Shown piece after piece: positions 11,930 through 23,440 of a stretch of 64,000 bases of DNA. Where the stretch lies: contig FLMG01001487.1 of NCBI GenBank assembly GCA_900088475.1, positions 59,453-123,452 on the forward strand, written 5' to 3'. The notes below the pieces were generated by a model. The model saw only the letters and a list, made by a program, of their open reading frames with translations, searched no databases and was not told the DNA's origin. The stretch is from Hyphochytrium catenoides. Taxonomy: Eukaryota; Sar; Hyphochytriomycetes; Hyphochytriales; Hyphochytriaceae. Made by a program: the position numbers and the translations under genes. Positions within the stretch are counted from its first letter, which is position 1. Each line of letters starts with the position of its first letter.

Positions 11930-14317
11930 TCACTCTATCGCAACTTGTGGTTCTGTTCCGCTTAACGTCAAATAGACTCTTCGAGATTGAAGTGCCTCCC
12001 GTCTTGAAGCAGCTAAGACGTCCTACGAGGATAGGTTCATCGTCATTGGCGGTACCATTGGTACTCAGTATGACCAGTATCCTCACCGTGAGCAAATTTT
12101 CTTTGTTCTCTTCAGGGATGATCTCAGACGTATAACGGGACAATAAGCTGTGAGCAGTAGGGTAGTGATCCATTACCCGTTGCGCTTTCGCTGAGCTCAG
12201 ACCTGGCACCTTAGGTAAAGTCACATAAGCAGAAGCATATTAGCTTCCACCAAAGACATCATACCATTTCAAGCATGCGTAGCCAGATGTCCGCAGTGGC
12301 TGGTCCTCTTAGCCTTTGGTCTATCACCACCAAAGAGACTCAGGACCATTGAATGAGAAGGATCTTACAAAAGCATTAGAACCTACCACGATCAGCTCCC
12401 TCACGTATAGACCGGGACTTTTTCAACGTAGCCAAAGAGTCAAGCGCTTCTCTTAAGTCGAACAAATCAAGTCAGACGGTTAAAATCCCTATGGTTCAAC
12501 TCTGAACTCAATAGACTTTACCGATGGGGGTGTTCGGCAATGGCACGAGTGATGTTTCCGATATAGGACACGACTTCCAGAAAATTGCTGCAAACCTTCA
12601 CCTCGCATGAATCCCGAAGCTCCAAATCGATGCAAAGGTCATCAAAGTCGAGGAGCCTTGTGGCTACCCCGTTCGGTGAAGTCATCTACCGGAGGCTATT
12701 ACGAACTATGCATTTTCAAATATTGCGGCTACTGCCAATACCTGTCTCTCCCGGCTGGTTTGGGCCACGTAGTCGTTGACACCCTCAAAAACGACCAGTA
12801 GCCTAATCTGCTGCCCATACTCGGACCTGGGAGCAGAATAAGCACTATTCACTGAGAGTCCCAACTTTTGCTTTACCTTACTAAGGAAATGCACTGGCGC
12901 AAGCCGTCATAGCCCTTTCTTTCCATAGTGAGCAATAAGCGATCTGCTGACCAGTAGAGGAGCACGATGGGCAACATAGCAAGTGAGACTACGCTGTTTT
13001 CAGCTAAAGCGCCTCCAAATGCCTTGCTTCTGTAGGCCCATCGGATAACTCCTCGAAAAGGGGAAACAAACCCCGGTCCCACATGGAACTAACGCGGTGA
13101 GGTTAGTTAGCGACACGGCGCGGTCCTTTGTAGAAGAAATACCTTGTACTTTTGGGCACAAGCACCCTTTGCGAGTGCGTCTTTCAGTTGCCTGCCTTTA
13201 GCAGAGTCAAGTAACGACTGCTCCATCAAAACAGCGACTTCGTCGCAAGCAAACTTTCCAGTACAGATCTGAGAGAGGAGGCTTCGTAGAAAGTAAAGAT
13301 AGGCTCGAAGTAAGGCTATATGTAAGAAGAAGCTATTCTTACCGCCGCTTGCGCTCTCTACTTTTTGCATCGTCCTTTTCTTTTCTTTGGGCCTCCTTCT
13401 GCCGCTGCTTGGATAACCGCAGCGCGTCCTTTTCCCGCTGCCTTTGAAGCCGTAAGGCTTCTTTTTCCTGTTGCTTTTGTAAGCGACGAGCTTCTTTGTC
13501 GCGCTCTTTCTGCAGGGTCTTGGACGCAGTCTATCATTGTGGAGCCGTGTAGCTTAGTCACCTCAGCTCCATTCAGAAACCGTTCAGAAGACGAGGTCGA
13601 AGCGCCTACCTCAAATGATAGACTTTCCGTCCCTCTCTCTTCGGCAGATATAGTCCGACGTAAGGGTGGCGTAGCATGCAGTTGTTGACCAGGGTCAGTC
13701 TGGCTTCGGTGATACATGCCGCCAAGGCCTCTCAAGGTAGAGCTTGCATCAATTGGCATAGCCTTTTCGACCTCTGCTTCGTGTCGATGTGAGGAGCCCT
13801 GCATAGTACCATGACGGCTGAGTAGCCGTTTCTTAGCTGCCGCAATGCGACTGCTTTCTGCCATCAACTTCTCAAAAGAGTCTTCGCTCGAATCTGAGAG
13901 CGCCTTGTCTTTGCCATCCCACTTTGAGTTTGGCATGCCTGCCAGACTCGCGGTTGCGACTATACCTTTGGCCAAGCAGTCAGAAGATGACGCCTTGCGG
14001 AGACTGACTGGTGGAACTAGACATTCTTGAGTTTGACTAGAGCCCACAAACTCCACATCACTGCCATCGTCCTCGCCCGACTGTGATGCGGTCTTCACTG
14101 CACTTGGCTTCTCTGTACTTGGCTTCTTTCTTGGTGACAAATCGCATTCCGATTCTTCAGACTCCAGAAGCCTTAATACTCTCTTGGGCTTTGCTGTCAA
14201 TGAGGGTTGTCCAATTAAGGTGCTGAGCATGCTTTGGTGAGGTTCAGCATGGCAAACACCCCTTTCTTCCTCCGAGTCCGACAGCTCAATGATCATGCTA
14301 ACACTGCCCTCTGCCAT
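11930..14317 (-). CDS. EME1: EME1/MMS4-like structure-specific endonuclease subunit (multi-exon)
   Basis: Regulatory partner of MUS81, which cuts branched DNA such as nicked Holliday junctions and stalled forks in the nucleus. The first exon is long, acidic and serine-rich, opening with MAEGSVSMIIELSDSEEE. It ends in a highly charged coiled coil (KERDKEARRLQKQQEKEALR, about 13.5-13.35 kb). Shorter exons then give an ERCC4-like fold: FACDEVAVLMEQSLLDSAKG; IRWAYR plus LPIVLLYWSADRLLLTM; IRLLVVFEGVNDY; and DDLCIDLELRDSCEV with NITRAIAEHPHR before a GTAAAG donor, matching the EME1 pattern. The C-terminus has a helix-hairpin-helix, LPKVPGLSSAKAQRVMDHYP, and after an intron ends in SRRVYL...VAIE with the stop at 11930-11932. 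The usual MUS81/XPF metal motif ERKxxxD is absent, as expected for the EME1 side. An alternative ATG lies at 14353. Confidence 0.8.
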
Positions 14318-15274
14318 ACTTATTAACAGCCGAATTGGGCGAGCTCTGACCACACTGCTACATGGACAAGTCTATATCGCCCAATGCATTTCTTCACAAT
14401 GCCGCCGATTGATGATGGGAAGCAGCCCGGACAGATGAGATCGGGTCATACTTTCCTCTCCCTATTTCCCCAAAATTGAGAATTTGCCGTTGTTTGGGCG
14501 CTGGTTTTCATAATAATCATCCTTCCAGGAGAGAAGGAATAGTGGGGCAGAACTACTACGAGAATTGGCGGGAAAGCGGACATTACAGATCAGAGCTCAG
14601 ACCTGACCATGTTTGGCATCATCTCACAGTGCTCGTAGAGTAGGAACTAAACGAGACTAGTAGCGGGAGAATGACTGCAGGACACAGACTTTCTACTCTG
14701 TAGTGTAGCCTGTACAAGCATGCTCCGAGGGGACGACTGCAGTCTTCTGCCACAGATCAGAAATTTCGTAGCGTCATTGATGTCAATCTCGCCATCCTCC
14801 CGCCCGCCGCACAGCTCCAACAATCACTGCAGCGAGATTCTGCCACCACCTCCAGGCAGAAATCTCCATCACAGAAAAAACTATTGGCCAGTCTCCGTCC
14901 GCTAATACGTTGTCTTGAAGTTATTTTATAGAGACACATAGGCTGTTTTCTACGCATTAAGCAGCTAAATAGCGCTTTGAGTCAAGGACCAAGCCATATA
15001 AGAGAACGCAGGAATTTATACTCCTGGATCAAGAAAGCATACTCATCGGCGGTTCATTAGCGGCCGGCACATCTGTATCACCGAGCGCCAAAATGCCAAA
15101 GCCAGTTTTTGAGAAGTGTGAGTGTGGTCCACATTGTGATAAAGCTTGGTGCTGCTCCCACCGGTCCACCTGATGATGAAATAGGATGCACCACTTTCTT
15201 TCGCCCTCATCTCCTTGGTCATGGTCCCTCTTGTTGCCTCCACCTCCAATGCTAACACCTACTGGCCCCAGATG
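14318..15274. other. Head-to-head intergenic region between EME1-like and RING genes
   Basis: No convincing gene. It separates the starts of two divergently transcribed genes by just under 1 kb and should hold both promoters. Short frames on both strands lack motifs. Confidence 0.5.
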
Positions 15275-16854
15275 ATGACGATGAATGACGGGAACAGCAA
15301 TACGTTCAGATTGCTATGCAATTTGTGCTTTGAAGAGCTTCAATCATCCTCTACTGGTGGAGCCTTTCTTACTTCATGTGGTATGAGATCTTTCACGCTA
15401 TTCACTGAAGTCGCAAGTTGCTCGACGTAGCTTGTCTTTGAGAGCTTACGCTCTAATTATGGAAATAGGCCACCTGTTTTGCGTTAAGTGTGTCCAAGTA
15501 GAACGGTTCGGAGAGCTTCGATGTCCTATTTGCTCCAGAAGTTGCAACACAATACCGTTAGAGGTAGCTTCTTAAAACTTTGATCAAGCAGTCTAGTATG
15601 GAGCACCAGCCGAAAGTCTGATTGCTGCATGTTATCCAGAACAAGGAGTTGACAACCGAGATTCGCGACTTTCTCTTTGGGAATCCAGCCGCGTTGATCT
15701 CGCAAGCTTTAAGCGTTTATGAGGTAAGGGCAACATAGGGCACTGATTGCGGTGGATACCTGACCCGAGCGATTTTTAACTACTACGACATAGTTTCAGT
15801 GCCGTCAGACTCAGCTGTGCTTAGAGTCTGTGAGGCAATACGCGTACTCACTGCAGCACAATGCTACGAAGGTTGAGCTAAAGCTCCAGAGGCAAGTAGG
15901 ATAGCTCTGGTAATAATAGCTGATGCGAGGGACTCATAATCCATTTCGTGAACCCGGTGCTTTGAAGGATCGAGAGTAGCTATGAGCTTGAGGCGGCAAA
16001 GCTCAAAAAGGAGATTGCGCAGCTCAGGTATGACAGACATTGACAGTCTAGAGCTTGCATCTGTGCCACCAGCTTAAGAAGCTGGCTAGGAGTAAGGTTG
16101 ACTGGTACGAGGCCCAAAGCTTACCGGAAGGGCATAGCTTTATTGAGAGGCGGTTACCGCGAGCCATACCTTCCCCTTCCCCCGCAGTCAAAGCCGTAAT
16201 GGTTGAGAGGGTAAGGACCACTTCCCTGAGTCAGATCATCCTCTTAAGTGGTGACGTTTCTCTTAGCAATATGCAGACAGACCTGAATGTCTGAGCGGAT
16301 TCCAAAAGCCACGTTTCTCTAGCTTCTCTCCGAAGCAAGGTTTATTTCGGACGATGGACTCAGGCATGGCACATGCTAACCCGAGAGCTAGTAAAGAGGC
16401 CTCTAGGCATTCACAAGAACATTCCCCGGGTTTGAGACGTTCTTCCCCGAACCCTAAGCGAAGTCCTCCTATTAGCCGTGGCACACCCAACTTGTTAGGC
16501 TCCAGGATGGCAAGGACGCCATTAAAGCCTTCCACATCAATGGAGGACACACTAGGTGTAAAACCAAGTTTGAGAGCTCCAACTTCAGACACCACCAAAA
16601 GGTTTCGGCACTATTCTACTCCAGTAGCAGAGTACCGGAGTTCAAGTAGAAGCGGAGATGTCAATCGGACCTCTGCCATTACTCCGTCAGACAGGTCGCG
16701 CTCCTCCCCATGGGTCATTCAGCAGCCGGAGAAGCTAGAAGGTGGGCCAGGAATCTCAGTACCAGATAACAAGATGATGAGAGAACGGACTACAAATCAT
16801 CACACCCCCATACAGCCACGAAAGATCTATACTCGAGGCATTAGGACGGGCTAA
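15275..16854 (+). CDS. RNF212/Zip3/HEI10-like RING-finger protein (multi-exon)
   Basis: The first exon ends TSCG and the next begins HLFCVKC (intron 15381-15468), giving a compact C3HC4 RING: LCNLC, then SCGHLFCVKC, then RCPICSRSC. The RING sits at the extreme N-terminus, as in the RNF212/Zip3/HEI10 family of SUMO or ubiquitin ligases that mark meiotic crossover sites. Later exons fit the family layout: 15640-15723 (IRDFLFGNPAALISQALSVYE), 15794-15895 (FQCRQTQLCLESVRQYAYSL), an exon ending at 16026 (ESSYELEAAKLKKEIAQLR) and one from about 16070 (LKKLARSKVDWYEAQSLP) form a coiled coil. The tail to 16854 is serine/proline/arginine-rich and probably disordered. Three close ATGs at 15272-15281 make the start uncertain. 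Other small RING ligases cannot be excluded, but an N-terminal RING plus coiled coil plus basic Ser-rich tail favours this family. Confidence 0.72.
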
Positions 16855-17029
16855 GTGAACAAGTATGGGTTTTCTTGTCATTACATGCCTTCTTTCGCTT
16901 TGGTAAGGTACATTATATCCACCATTGTGCTCTCGTATGCCATCAGCGGTAGGCTCTGACAGTAGTTAAGCGGTTTAGTGCTTCAATCCGAGCCAAGAAG
17001 AGACGTGTGCGACATGACCTAGCCGGGTT

Positions 17030-17230
17030 TCACTCCGGTTGAGCCGCGAATTCTTTCCGTAACTGTGCACAGAAATCATCATCGACATCGTCATCATCCC
17101 AGTCCTCCTGCCATTGCTGCTGTTCAGAGTGCTCTTCTTGGGATACGTCCCAGCTCTCTAATGCAAATTCTTCAAACTCATCATCCTCATCAAGAATCTC
17201 CACATTAGGATGTTTGTTCTCTGTGGCCAT
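17030..17230 (-). CDS. SEM1: DSS1/SEM1 small acidic protein
   Basis: A single-exon 66-residue protein with the family's two hallmark acidic/aromatic blocks: DEDDEFEEFALESWD near residue 15 and WQEDWDDDDVDDDFCAQLRKE near the C-terminus. DSS1/SEM1 is a subunit of the 26S proteasome lid, of the TREX-2 mRNA export complex, and a chaperone for BRCA2 in RPA-RAD51 exchange. Length and end match the family (about 70-90 residues). I chose the ATG at 17230 because the family begins shortly before the first acidic block; an in-frame ATG at 17272 would add 14 residues unlike family N-termini. It lies tail-to-tail with the RING gene, about 175 bases from its stop. Confidence 0.95.
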   Translation of the reverse strand: MATENKHPNVEILDEDDEFEEFALESWDVSQEEHSEQQQWQEDWDDDDVDDDFCAQLRKEFAAQPE

Positions 17231-18029
17231 CTTGCAACTGGTGGAAGGGAAGATCCTTCGCAAATGTAACACGGGCGAGCGTGAGAAAACAGCAAGCTAT
17301 CTCAGCTAATCACATCCGGGCCTACCTTACAGCTCTAAACTCCGAATTGGGATGCCCTTCAGGAGAGGTGAAGCTTGTCTGGTTTATCACTCGTCTTCAG
17401 AGTTGCAAAGAAACTTTTCTGCCACGGGAAGGAGACTCGGCTGAATTGCCCCGCGTCCGCTTGTTAGCTTGTCTCAGCTCGTGTAGGAGAAAGCTGCAAT
17501 GGCAAAACTTCTGTGTCATGAGGAGTCAGGCGCATCAAAGCAGATGAGTCATAGTTCTACAACTCTTTTGCAGACATCAACAGATATCTGAAGATTTGCG
17601 GCATAGAACTACGAGAAACTTCAGGTGAAAAGAAGATAGATTTCGGAGAGCACAGTAGGCAACGTGTCTTGAGGAAATCAAAGTAAATAAGTATACTTCG
17701 AGATGAGAATTGTACTTGTTGCTCACAGAGTAGTAGGAACTAGTACTTGGCTCCGCAATGTACTTACAAATTGTCCTTACCATCTGTGAGAAACCTCGAC
17801 GAAGTCTAACTTGGTCTCCGAAAGGGACGACGATGATGATCTCAAAAAAGCTTCAAGACTTCTCGTCAAGGCTACAGGTACATGTCTGGCAGGACTAGGC
17901 ACTTTTAGATGTTTGCCGTCCAAGTTGCTGTCCCTTAGTTTACCCAGCCTTGGAGAGTTTACGCCTGGACCTGGTGGCTACATACAACTCCCTAGCCCCC
18001 AAAACCAAAAGAGAGGGCAACGCATCCCT
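17231..18029. other. Intergenic, DSS1 promoter side
   Basis: No gene recognised. Short frames near 17281-17547 (+) and 17577-17783 (-) have no motif and no clear splice chain. It precedes the decayed transposase remnant. Confidence 0.45.
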
Positions 18030-18990
18030 TGCAACAAAGAAGTGAGCGAAGAGTGTTGGTTTACACAGTCCTCATCAGTCATCTTCAAGCCTCAACGACC
18101 TCGAACGGAAGAAAGACCTCTTCCCGGACCTTTACGAATACCAATCTTGCGTTCATTTGAACTCCTGACTGCGCCGGTCTGGCGGAAAGTTTGGCAGGGT
18201 TTCCGAAGTGATCCAAGAAGACCAACGGTCCTTGGAAGGTCAAGTTTGTGAGGAGGCAGTTAAAATGCGAGAGTCTTTATCGTGGAGCTTTACGCTAGGG
18301 AAACCTTGTCCATAAAGGACACCTGCTTCTGCTGCTAGAGCCAATGAAGGTTGCGCAAGCATTCATCAAGAGGAATGCACGTTCATCTTTCAGTCACACG
18401 GGACCTCTTGAAATGCGTACAACGGGTTCCTCTGAGAACAAAGTGGGAGAGATGCAAGCTCTTATCTGAGACCGGGTTCCGATTCATGCTTTTGAATGAC
18501 ATGCAAGTTACCATCACATGAGGTTGTAGGTACTATTGTCTGGATGACTCCAAGGCAGCGTACCGTACAGGGCCTACTACGACTCTGTGGGCTTCGACCG
18601 GAGTTCGGTACCACCGTCTATGATATGAAGTTCGCACTATCTCCACCGATGGAGACGAGGCAACGGCATCCTTTACCGCGCGCTTAAGATTCGGAGAACC
18701 ATCTAAGGAATCATTGTCATTTCGTTACTCAGCAGGCATTGGGCAAGTACAAGTCTTGCCGTCTTATCAACCGCCGTCAGACCTCAAACTTCATGTCATC
18801 TACTTTAGTACCGAACGTGGTGTCGAACCCTACACAGTCGTGATGATAGTATAGTGTGGGGTAACTCATCGTCCTCTACTGCACGCTAACGACTCCGAAA
18901 GAACCATCTGAAGAATCTTGTCATCTCTTATCAGTGAAGAAAGTATGGAGTAACTCGTCCTTTATTGCGGCTAAAGACTCCGGAAGGATC
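18030..18990 (+). pseudogene. Decayed, partly inverted MULE/FAR1-type transposase remnant
   Basis: Stretches here are clearly homologous at DNA level to the transposase at 53.4-54.6 kb but are riddled with indels and stops. Plus-strand matches in order: ggaagaaagacctctt (18107) with the 53.71 kb segment; gatccaagaagaccaac (18211) with 53.81 kb; a 57-base match near 18305-18365 with 53.9 kb; gggagagatgcaagctc (18446) with 54.2 kb; and 18510-18640 with 54.29-54.41 kb. From about 18660 the similarity continues on the opposite strand, matching 54.56 down to 54.35 kb up to about 18850. Parts of the same inverted segment recur at 18845-18930 and 18940-18990. No usable frame remains. This is an old element copy that suffered inversion and local duplication. 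Confidence 0.8.
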
Positions 18991-19170
18991 ATTTACTAAT
19001 AACTAACGTGAAATGCCATAAAGTTATGACAAGGGAAAGAGGGCCTGAAGAGAGCAGCATTCTGTCGTCAGTCCCCTTGTTCTCAGCTTCTTCTCAGAAC
19101 CTTCGCCGTCGGGTAATGAAGAAGAGAACGAGAGGCAAGTATGGTTGGGGTTGATGATTTAGCGCCAGGT

Positions 19171-19446
19171 GGCATACTTTTTCATTTAGAGGCATTACCA
19201 TCGACGCGGCACCAGGCACACGCTGCCCATGCAATAGATGGTGCTGCCACCACCCCTGGTGGAAGGGGCGCTTAAAAGATAATGTGTTCCTTTTCCTAGA
19301 AGATTAGTGGTATACCTTTTTATTTAGATGCACTACCATCGACGCGGCACTAGGCACACACCAACCACCACGCAAAAGATGCTGCTGCGACCACTCTTGG
19401 TGGAAGAGCCGCTAAGAAGATTATGCGCTTTCCTTTTCCTAGAAGA
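19171..19446. repeat. Two-copy tandem repeat, period about 138 bp
   Basis: Copy 1 (19171-19308) and copy 2 (19309-19446) share ordered blocks: a T-rich start, accatcgacgcggcac followed by aggcacac, tggtggaag, and ccttttcctagaagatt. Copy 2 has a small insertion and several substitutions. A further ccttttcctagaagatt-like end recurs just after copy 2. It sits close to the decayed transposase, so it may be part of the element or a minisatellite. No coding potential. Confidence 0.8.
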
Positions 19447-20259
19447 TTGCGCTTTTCCTCTTGTTGAATAGCTGCTGAGGCAAGGACCCTGTTGGTCAAG
19501 AGGGACATTAAGATCCGGCTTCAAAAAAGCTTATTAACGAGAAGACAGTGAGAACATTGGAACGTATAAAAAGATGACGACCACCCAACAGTAAATAGAA
19601 GCTTATAGAGCAAGCGAGTCCTATCACTTCCTAAGAGCTATTTAATGTTATCCTATTACCTACAACTGTCACTTCGTGACATTCTGCATTTCACGTTGGG
19701 CAATATCTTCAGAGTGGCTGTCTTGGAGGAGAGGATGGTCATCCACGGCTGCCGTACTATCACACAAGACTAGCCAAGGCTGCTTTTCCCACGTGAGCTT
19801 CATGGAACGGCTCAAACTTGCTCGCGTTTGCCATCGCTGTTATTGCACCAACAACAGAACTACCGGCAAGACCAGGGGCTTAATGGAACAGCTTCAGAAC
19901 TCTGTCGAGGAGCTAGAACACCCTCTGCTACTTAGTTGGCTTCTTCATTATGTTGCACTGCCTATCACTAGAATTCTACGTAGAGTTGCATTGGCTACTG
20001 AACTACCTTCTCTAAATGATGCTGTCTCATCTAATCCCTAGTCTCACAGTCTACGTGTATCCTGTGACCTATTATTGCTTATGCTGTTCTATCTTCCTGC
20101 TTTTACTGAATTCTGGTGCATCAGTTAAATATGTGAGATGAGGTAAGGGTTCCGTACTACAGTGCTGCAGCTTGAAGGCGCTTGTTCGCCACGAAATGGA
20201 TGATTGTCAGGCTTCTCGCCACTGGGAACTCTTCCTCTGAGTGATCTTCAAGGCTGGCT
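19447..20259. other. Unassigned stretch
   Basis: A plus-strand frame of 121 codons (19676-20041) is open but has no recognisable domain, no matching splice context and lies in element-rich DNA. I do not call it a gene. Confidence 0.35.
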
Positions 20260-20822
20260 TCAAGTCGCCTTCCGCGTTCGTCCTAGCGCAGGTGCTGAAA
20301 CTGTCCTAGAGACCGGAGCCTTCGGTGATGACCTCGTTGCTGGTGGAGGACTAGCTCTCTTTGGCCCGATGCCCAGAACTCTTGCTACTTGGCGGTAGAC
20401 GTACCAGAGCATGAGCCCGACTGCAGATAGCATTACTCCCATAAGATAGCGTGCTCTTGGTGAGACCACCGCCAGAACTAGTAGGAGTAAGGAGATTGAC
20501 AACGCGTACTGGATCATGTCCCACATATTGCTTAGAGTCTCTCTAGTCAGATAGTCACGCCTCCCTTTGTTGATGTCCTTCTGGAACTTACGAAGTGATG
20601 GATCAGGGTTCAACTGTCAACAACAAATGGCAGTGTGCTCTGCAAATAGTGCTCTTGCGGGAGTGCTCTGGTTAGTGAGCTGACAAGAAGTTGCCTGTTT
20701 GTTTGTGGCAAATGCTCTCCCTCATGCACTGATGATACCGAAGTTGCTGCCTGGCCATCGTACAATGCCATTGCCCTCCTTCCTCTCATCATCCGTTCTC
20801 GCGCCCAACCGAGCGAAAGCAT
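20260..20822 (-). CDS. Small two-helix membrane protein, unrecognised
   Basis: Not assigned to a family. The 3' exon (20260 to about 20607) follows a good acceptor (gttgttgacag) and encodes NPDPSLRKFQKDINKGRRDY, then two adjacent hydrophobic segments (IQYALSISLLLLVLAVV and YLMGVMLSAVGLMLWYVY) separated by a short basic loop, then a Ser/Pro/Arg-rich tail ending RTRKAT. A 5' exon is proposed from 20822 (MLSLGWARERMM...NRQLL) using a GTCAGC donor, which keeps the frame and removes an internal stop. The total is about 160 residues. The positive loop and closely spaced helices suggest a hairpin membrane anchor. The first exon is inference; the membrane exon is the solid part. Confidence 0.5.
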
Positions 20823-23440
20823 GACAAACAGCCTGTTGTCCGTATCTAATAGCCGGTAACGATCTTAGGGTATGATAATGGAGGGGAAGTAGTAAGCTGC
20901 CAGCTCCTTTCTGATTCTTACTCTTATCCTATAGTTTATTTTAGCAGCTTGACTGTGTTGTGATAGTAATAGGAGCCTTGATGGTGTGATGGTGGCATGG
21001 AAAGGTGGATTCTGACGAGCCACGTGATCGGCTAGGCTTTGACAAATGTAGAAACCCTAGGATGATGACTCTGTTGCTTCACAGTGGGGTTCTTCGACTG
21101 TCTTTCCTTCCTCGAGTGCACACCTTCTTCTTGATTACTTCTTGCTGCTGGTCTCTTTTCTTCTTCTTGGCTGAAGAAGACCAAACTTGACCATCTGCAC
21201 TCGTCGTCAGCTTCCATGTTCACCTAGTTGTCCTTGGCCTCGTCAAATACTCAACTGCGGCATGGCTGCAGTTGCTGTAGCATGGTGTGTTGTAGTTGAT
21301 AGATGAGTGACTGTTGGCTGGGGCCTTCAGGGGTAATAGTTGATGCCTGTCGTCCGCTTGGCTGAACATGACTAGCCCAATGAATTTATCCATCCTGTTG
21401 CCCCGCCTATGGTAGGCAAGAGCTCACATCACACAAAGGGTTGCTCTCTGGTTCCTTGTTCAAACATCTCCTCCTTTCCGCGACTCAACTTTGTTTACCT
21501 CATAAGATAGAACTACATCTTTGCAATCGAGAGGGTTTATGTCATGACTTGCTCGGCATCTTGAAGGTTGGATACGACAACAATACATGTTATAGTTTAT
21601 AAAGACGAAGGCGTGCAAAGTGTCATACAGAATGCAGTCAGCACTACTGATCTCGATACAAACGAGGAAGATCAAGTTATCGGCTACGCACTCTATGGTA
21701 ACATCTTCTACTATCCGGCAGCAGTAGACGACCAAGGGACCACCACTACTGCTCGTAGACCAAGGATTGCGCCCGCTTCTTCTTTGAAAGTCCAGGTCAG
21801 ATACTGAAGTTACAGGAGGTTCGCTAACCAGCAGGTCAATCAAATAATATGGAGTAGTGTCCACTAAAGCCTTCACTCTCCACTACTCTTCTCGTTCCGT
21901 ACTCCGTATTCCTTGGGCCTCCTGTGGTCATCCTGTAGCACTTTCCTTTTGGCTGGAAAAAAGGAGCGTATGCAAGATAAACGGCAGCAAGATGAACAGT
22001 GTAGGCTCTTCTGTATCTAGACTATGAACGACTGCTTATGAGCTAAGAGGAAGACCGCAACAATACGTCTGGTAGATGATACTATTCGGCTGCTGGCGAT
22101 GACTGCGAAACTGACTTTATTCCACGACCACTTTATTCATTAGAAAGATGTTCGTTCCCATCATAGCAGGAGAAGTTCGGGCTCGACATCACTTCTCACG
22201 GCTATCTTCTCCGCTTCTCCTGAGGCTGATTGGCCGCGCCTCACTGTCAACTTCTTTCCCCCAGTTACGAAAGGGCACCACCAACATGAACACTGAATCA
22301 CGCGTCGTCGGCGCCACTGGAGAGTAGAATTCAATAATTTTTCATTCAGAAGTCTGGTTATTGTGCTACGACGGACTGTAAGTTACTGACGTATAATGAT
22401 GCCTCCTCCTTCTCTTCTCTTTATCTGAAGTTCCTCCTCCTTTCTTCTTCCGAGCTCACTGTTAGTGATGAGATGGGCAGGTATATTACAAGTCCTTGTT
22501 TTACACTCATCATAAAGAAATCTGGCGGAGCGCTTTTTGAACATCGGCTTGGTTCTTCCTCTGCGTGGAATGTCAGTGATCATCATCATCAATCGACGGC
22601 ATAGCTCTCTAGATGCCAGCGGCCAGAATGTCTTTGATGACAACATGAAGCTTGCGACATCATCATTGTGCTCTACATACATTACTACCTGAACCTTAGA
22701 CTTCACTCATGAATATTCATCATCAATCATCAAGACTCAAGACCATGAGTTAGATAAAACGTTAGCGGCTAGTGATGGCCGGGCTGCTTGATGAAACTCC
22801 GGCTGTGGCGTTGAATGGAGGTTTACGTCTCCCTCCTACCCGATCCTAGACCGCGGTCGATGTCACCTCCAGTACCGTTCTACCCTTCAAGATCCCTTCT
22901 TTGTCCGCCCCACCTCTCTTGAAAGTGCAAGAAGTACCAACAAATTTTTTGATGGGATCAAACGTGTTATCGTGCACTCCGTTCACTAGTGCTCGCTGCT
23001 ATTTGGCTGGGTCGTGGTCTTTGTTTGATGACATGCAGACGACCTTCTTGAGCCCTGCTGTTGAGACCTGCTGAGGATAAGAAGGACGAAGGAAAGGAGG
23101 CGAAGAGGTTTTTTAAGATGAAGAGGACGATGAGTTAACGACGGGGAGAGAGAGAGAGAGGGAGAGAGTTAGCGAGAGAGAGACCACTCGAGGAACCGGG
23201 GAGCGAAGTCCGCCGCTGGAGCAGTGAACAGAGAGGAATCAGAAGCTCAGCTAGAGCTTTTACTGGGAGCCGCTTAGTAACTCGAACGGTCATTGCTTCG
23301 ACAATTAAGCGACAGTCGATATGGTGCCATCATTACCACCAGGCGCTCGGTAGAGCTTGCGCCTCATCAATACTTATAAGTCAGCCCATGAGCTAGGGCC
23401 ACAACGGCAAACAAAGACTACAGATCCAGCAAGTCCAAAG
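20823..23440. other. Long stretch without a convincing gene
   Basis: Several open frames occur (for example 21460-21876 minus and 21568-21807 plus, which overlap antisense; 22383-22706 minus), but none has a motif, homologous segment or coherent splice chain. A GA-rich run lies at 23147-23190, probably near the promoter of the following gene. The stretch may be old element DNA or a fast-evolving gene that I cannot resolve. Confidence 0.4.
23147..23190. repeat. GA-rich microsatellite upstream of the ELMO gene
   Basis: A run of GA dinucleotides with a few interruptions lies about 250 bases before the proposed ATG at 23441. It has no coding sense. Confidence 0.7.

Noticed and set aside
19676-20041. 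121-codon plus frame
   Set aside because: No recognisable domain or neighbouring exon, and sits in element-rich DNA.
21460-21876. 138-codon minus frame overlapping a 79-codon plus frame
   Set aside because: No motif, no splice partners, and lies in a gene-poor stretch; cannot choose a strand.
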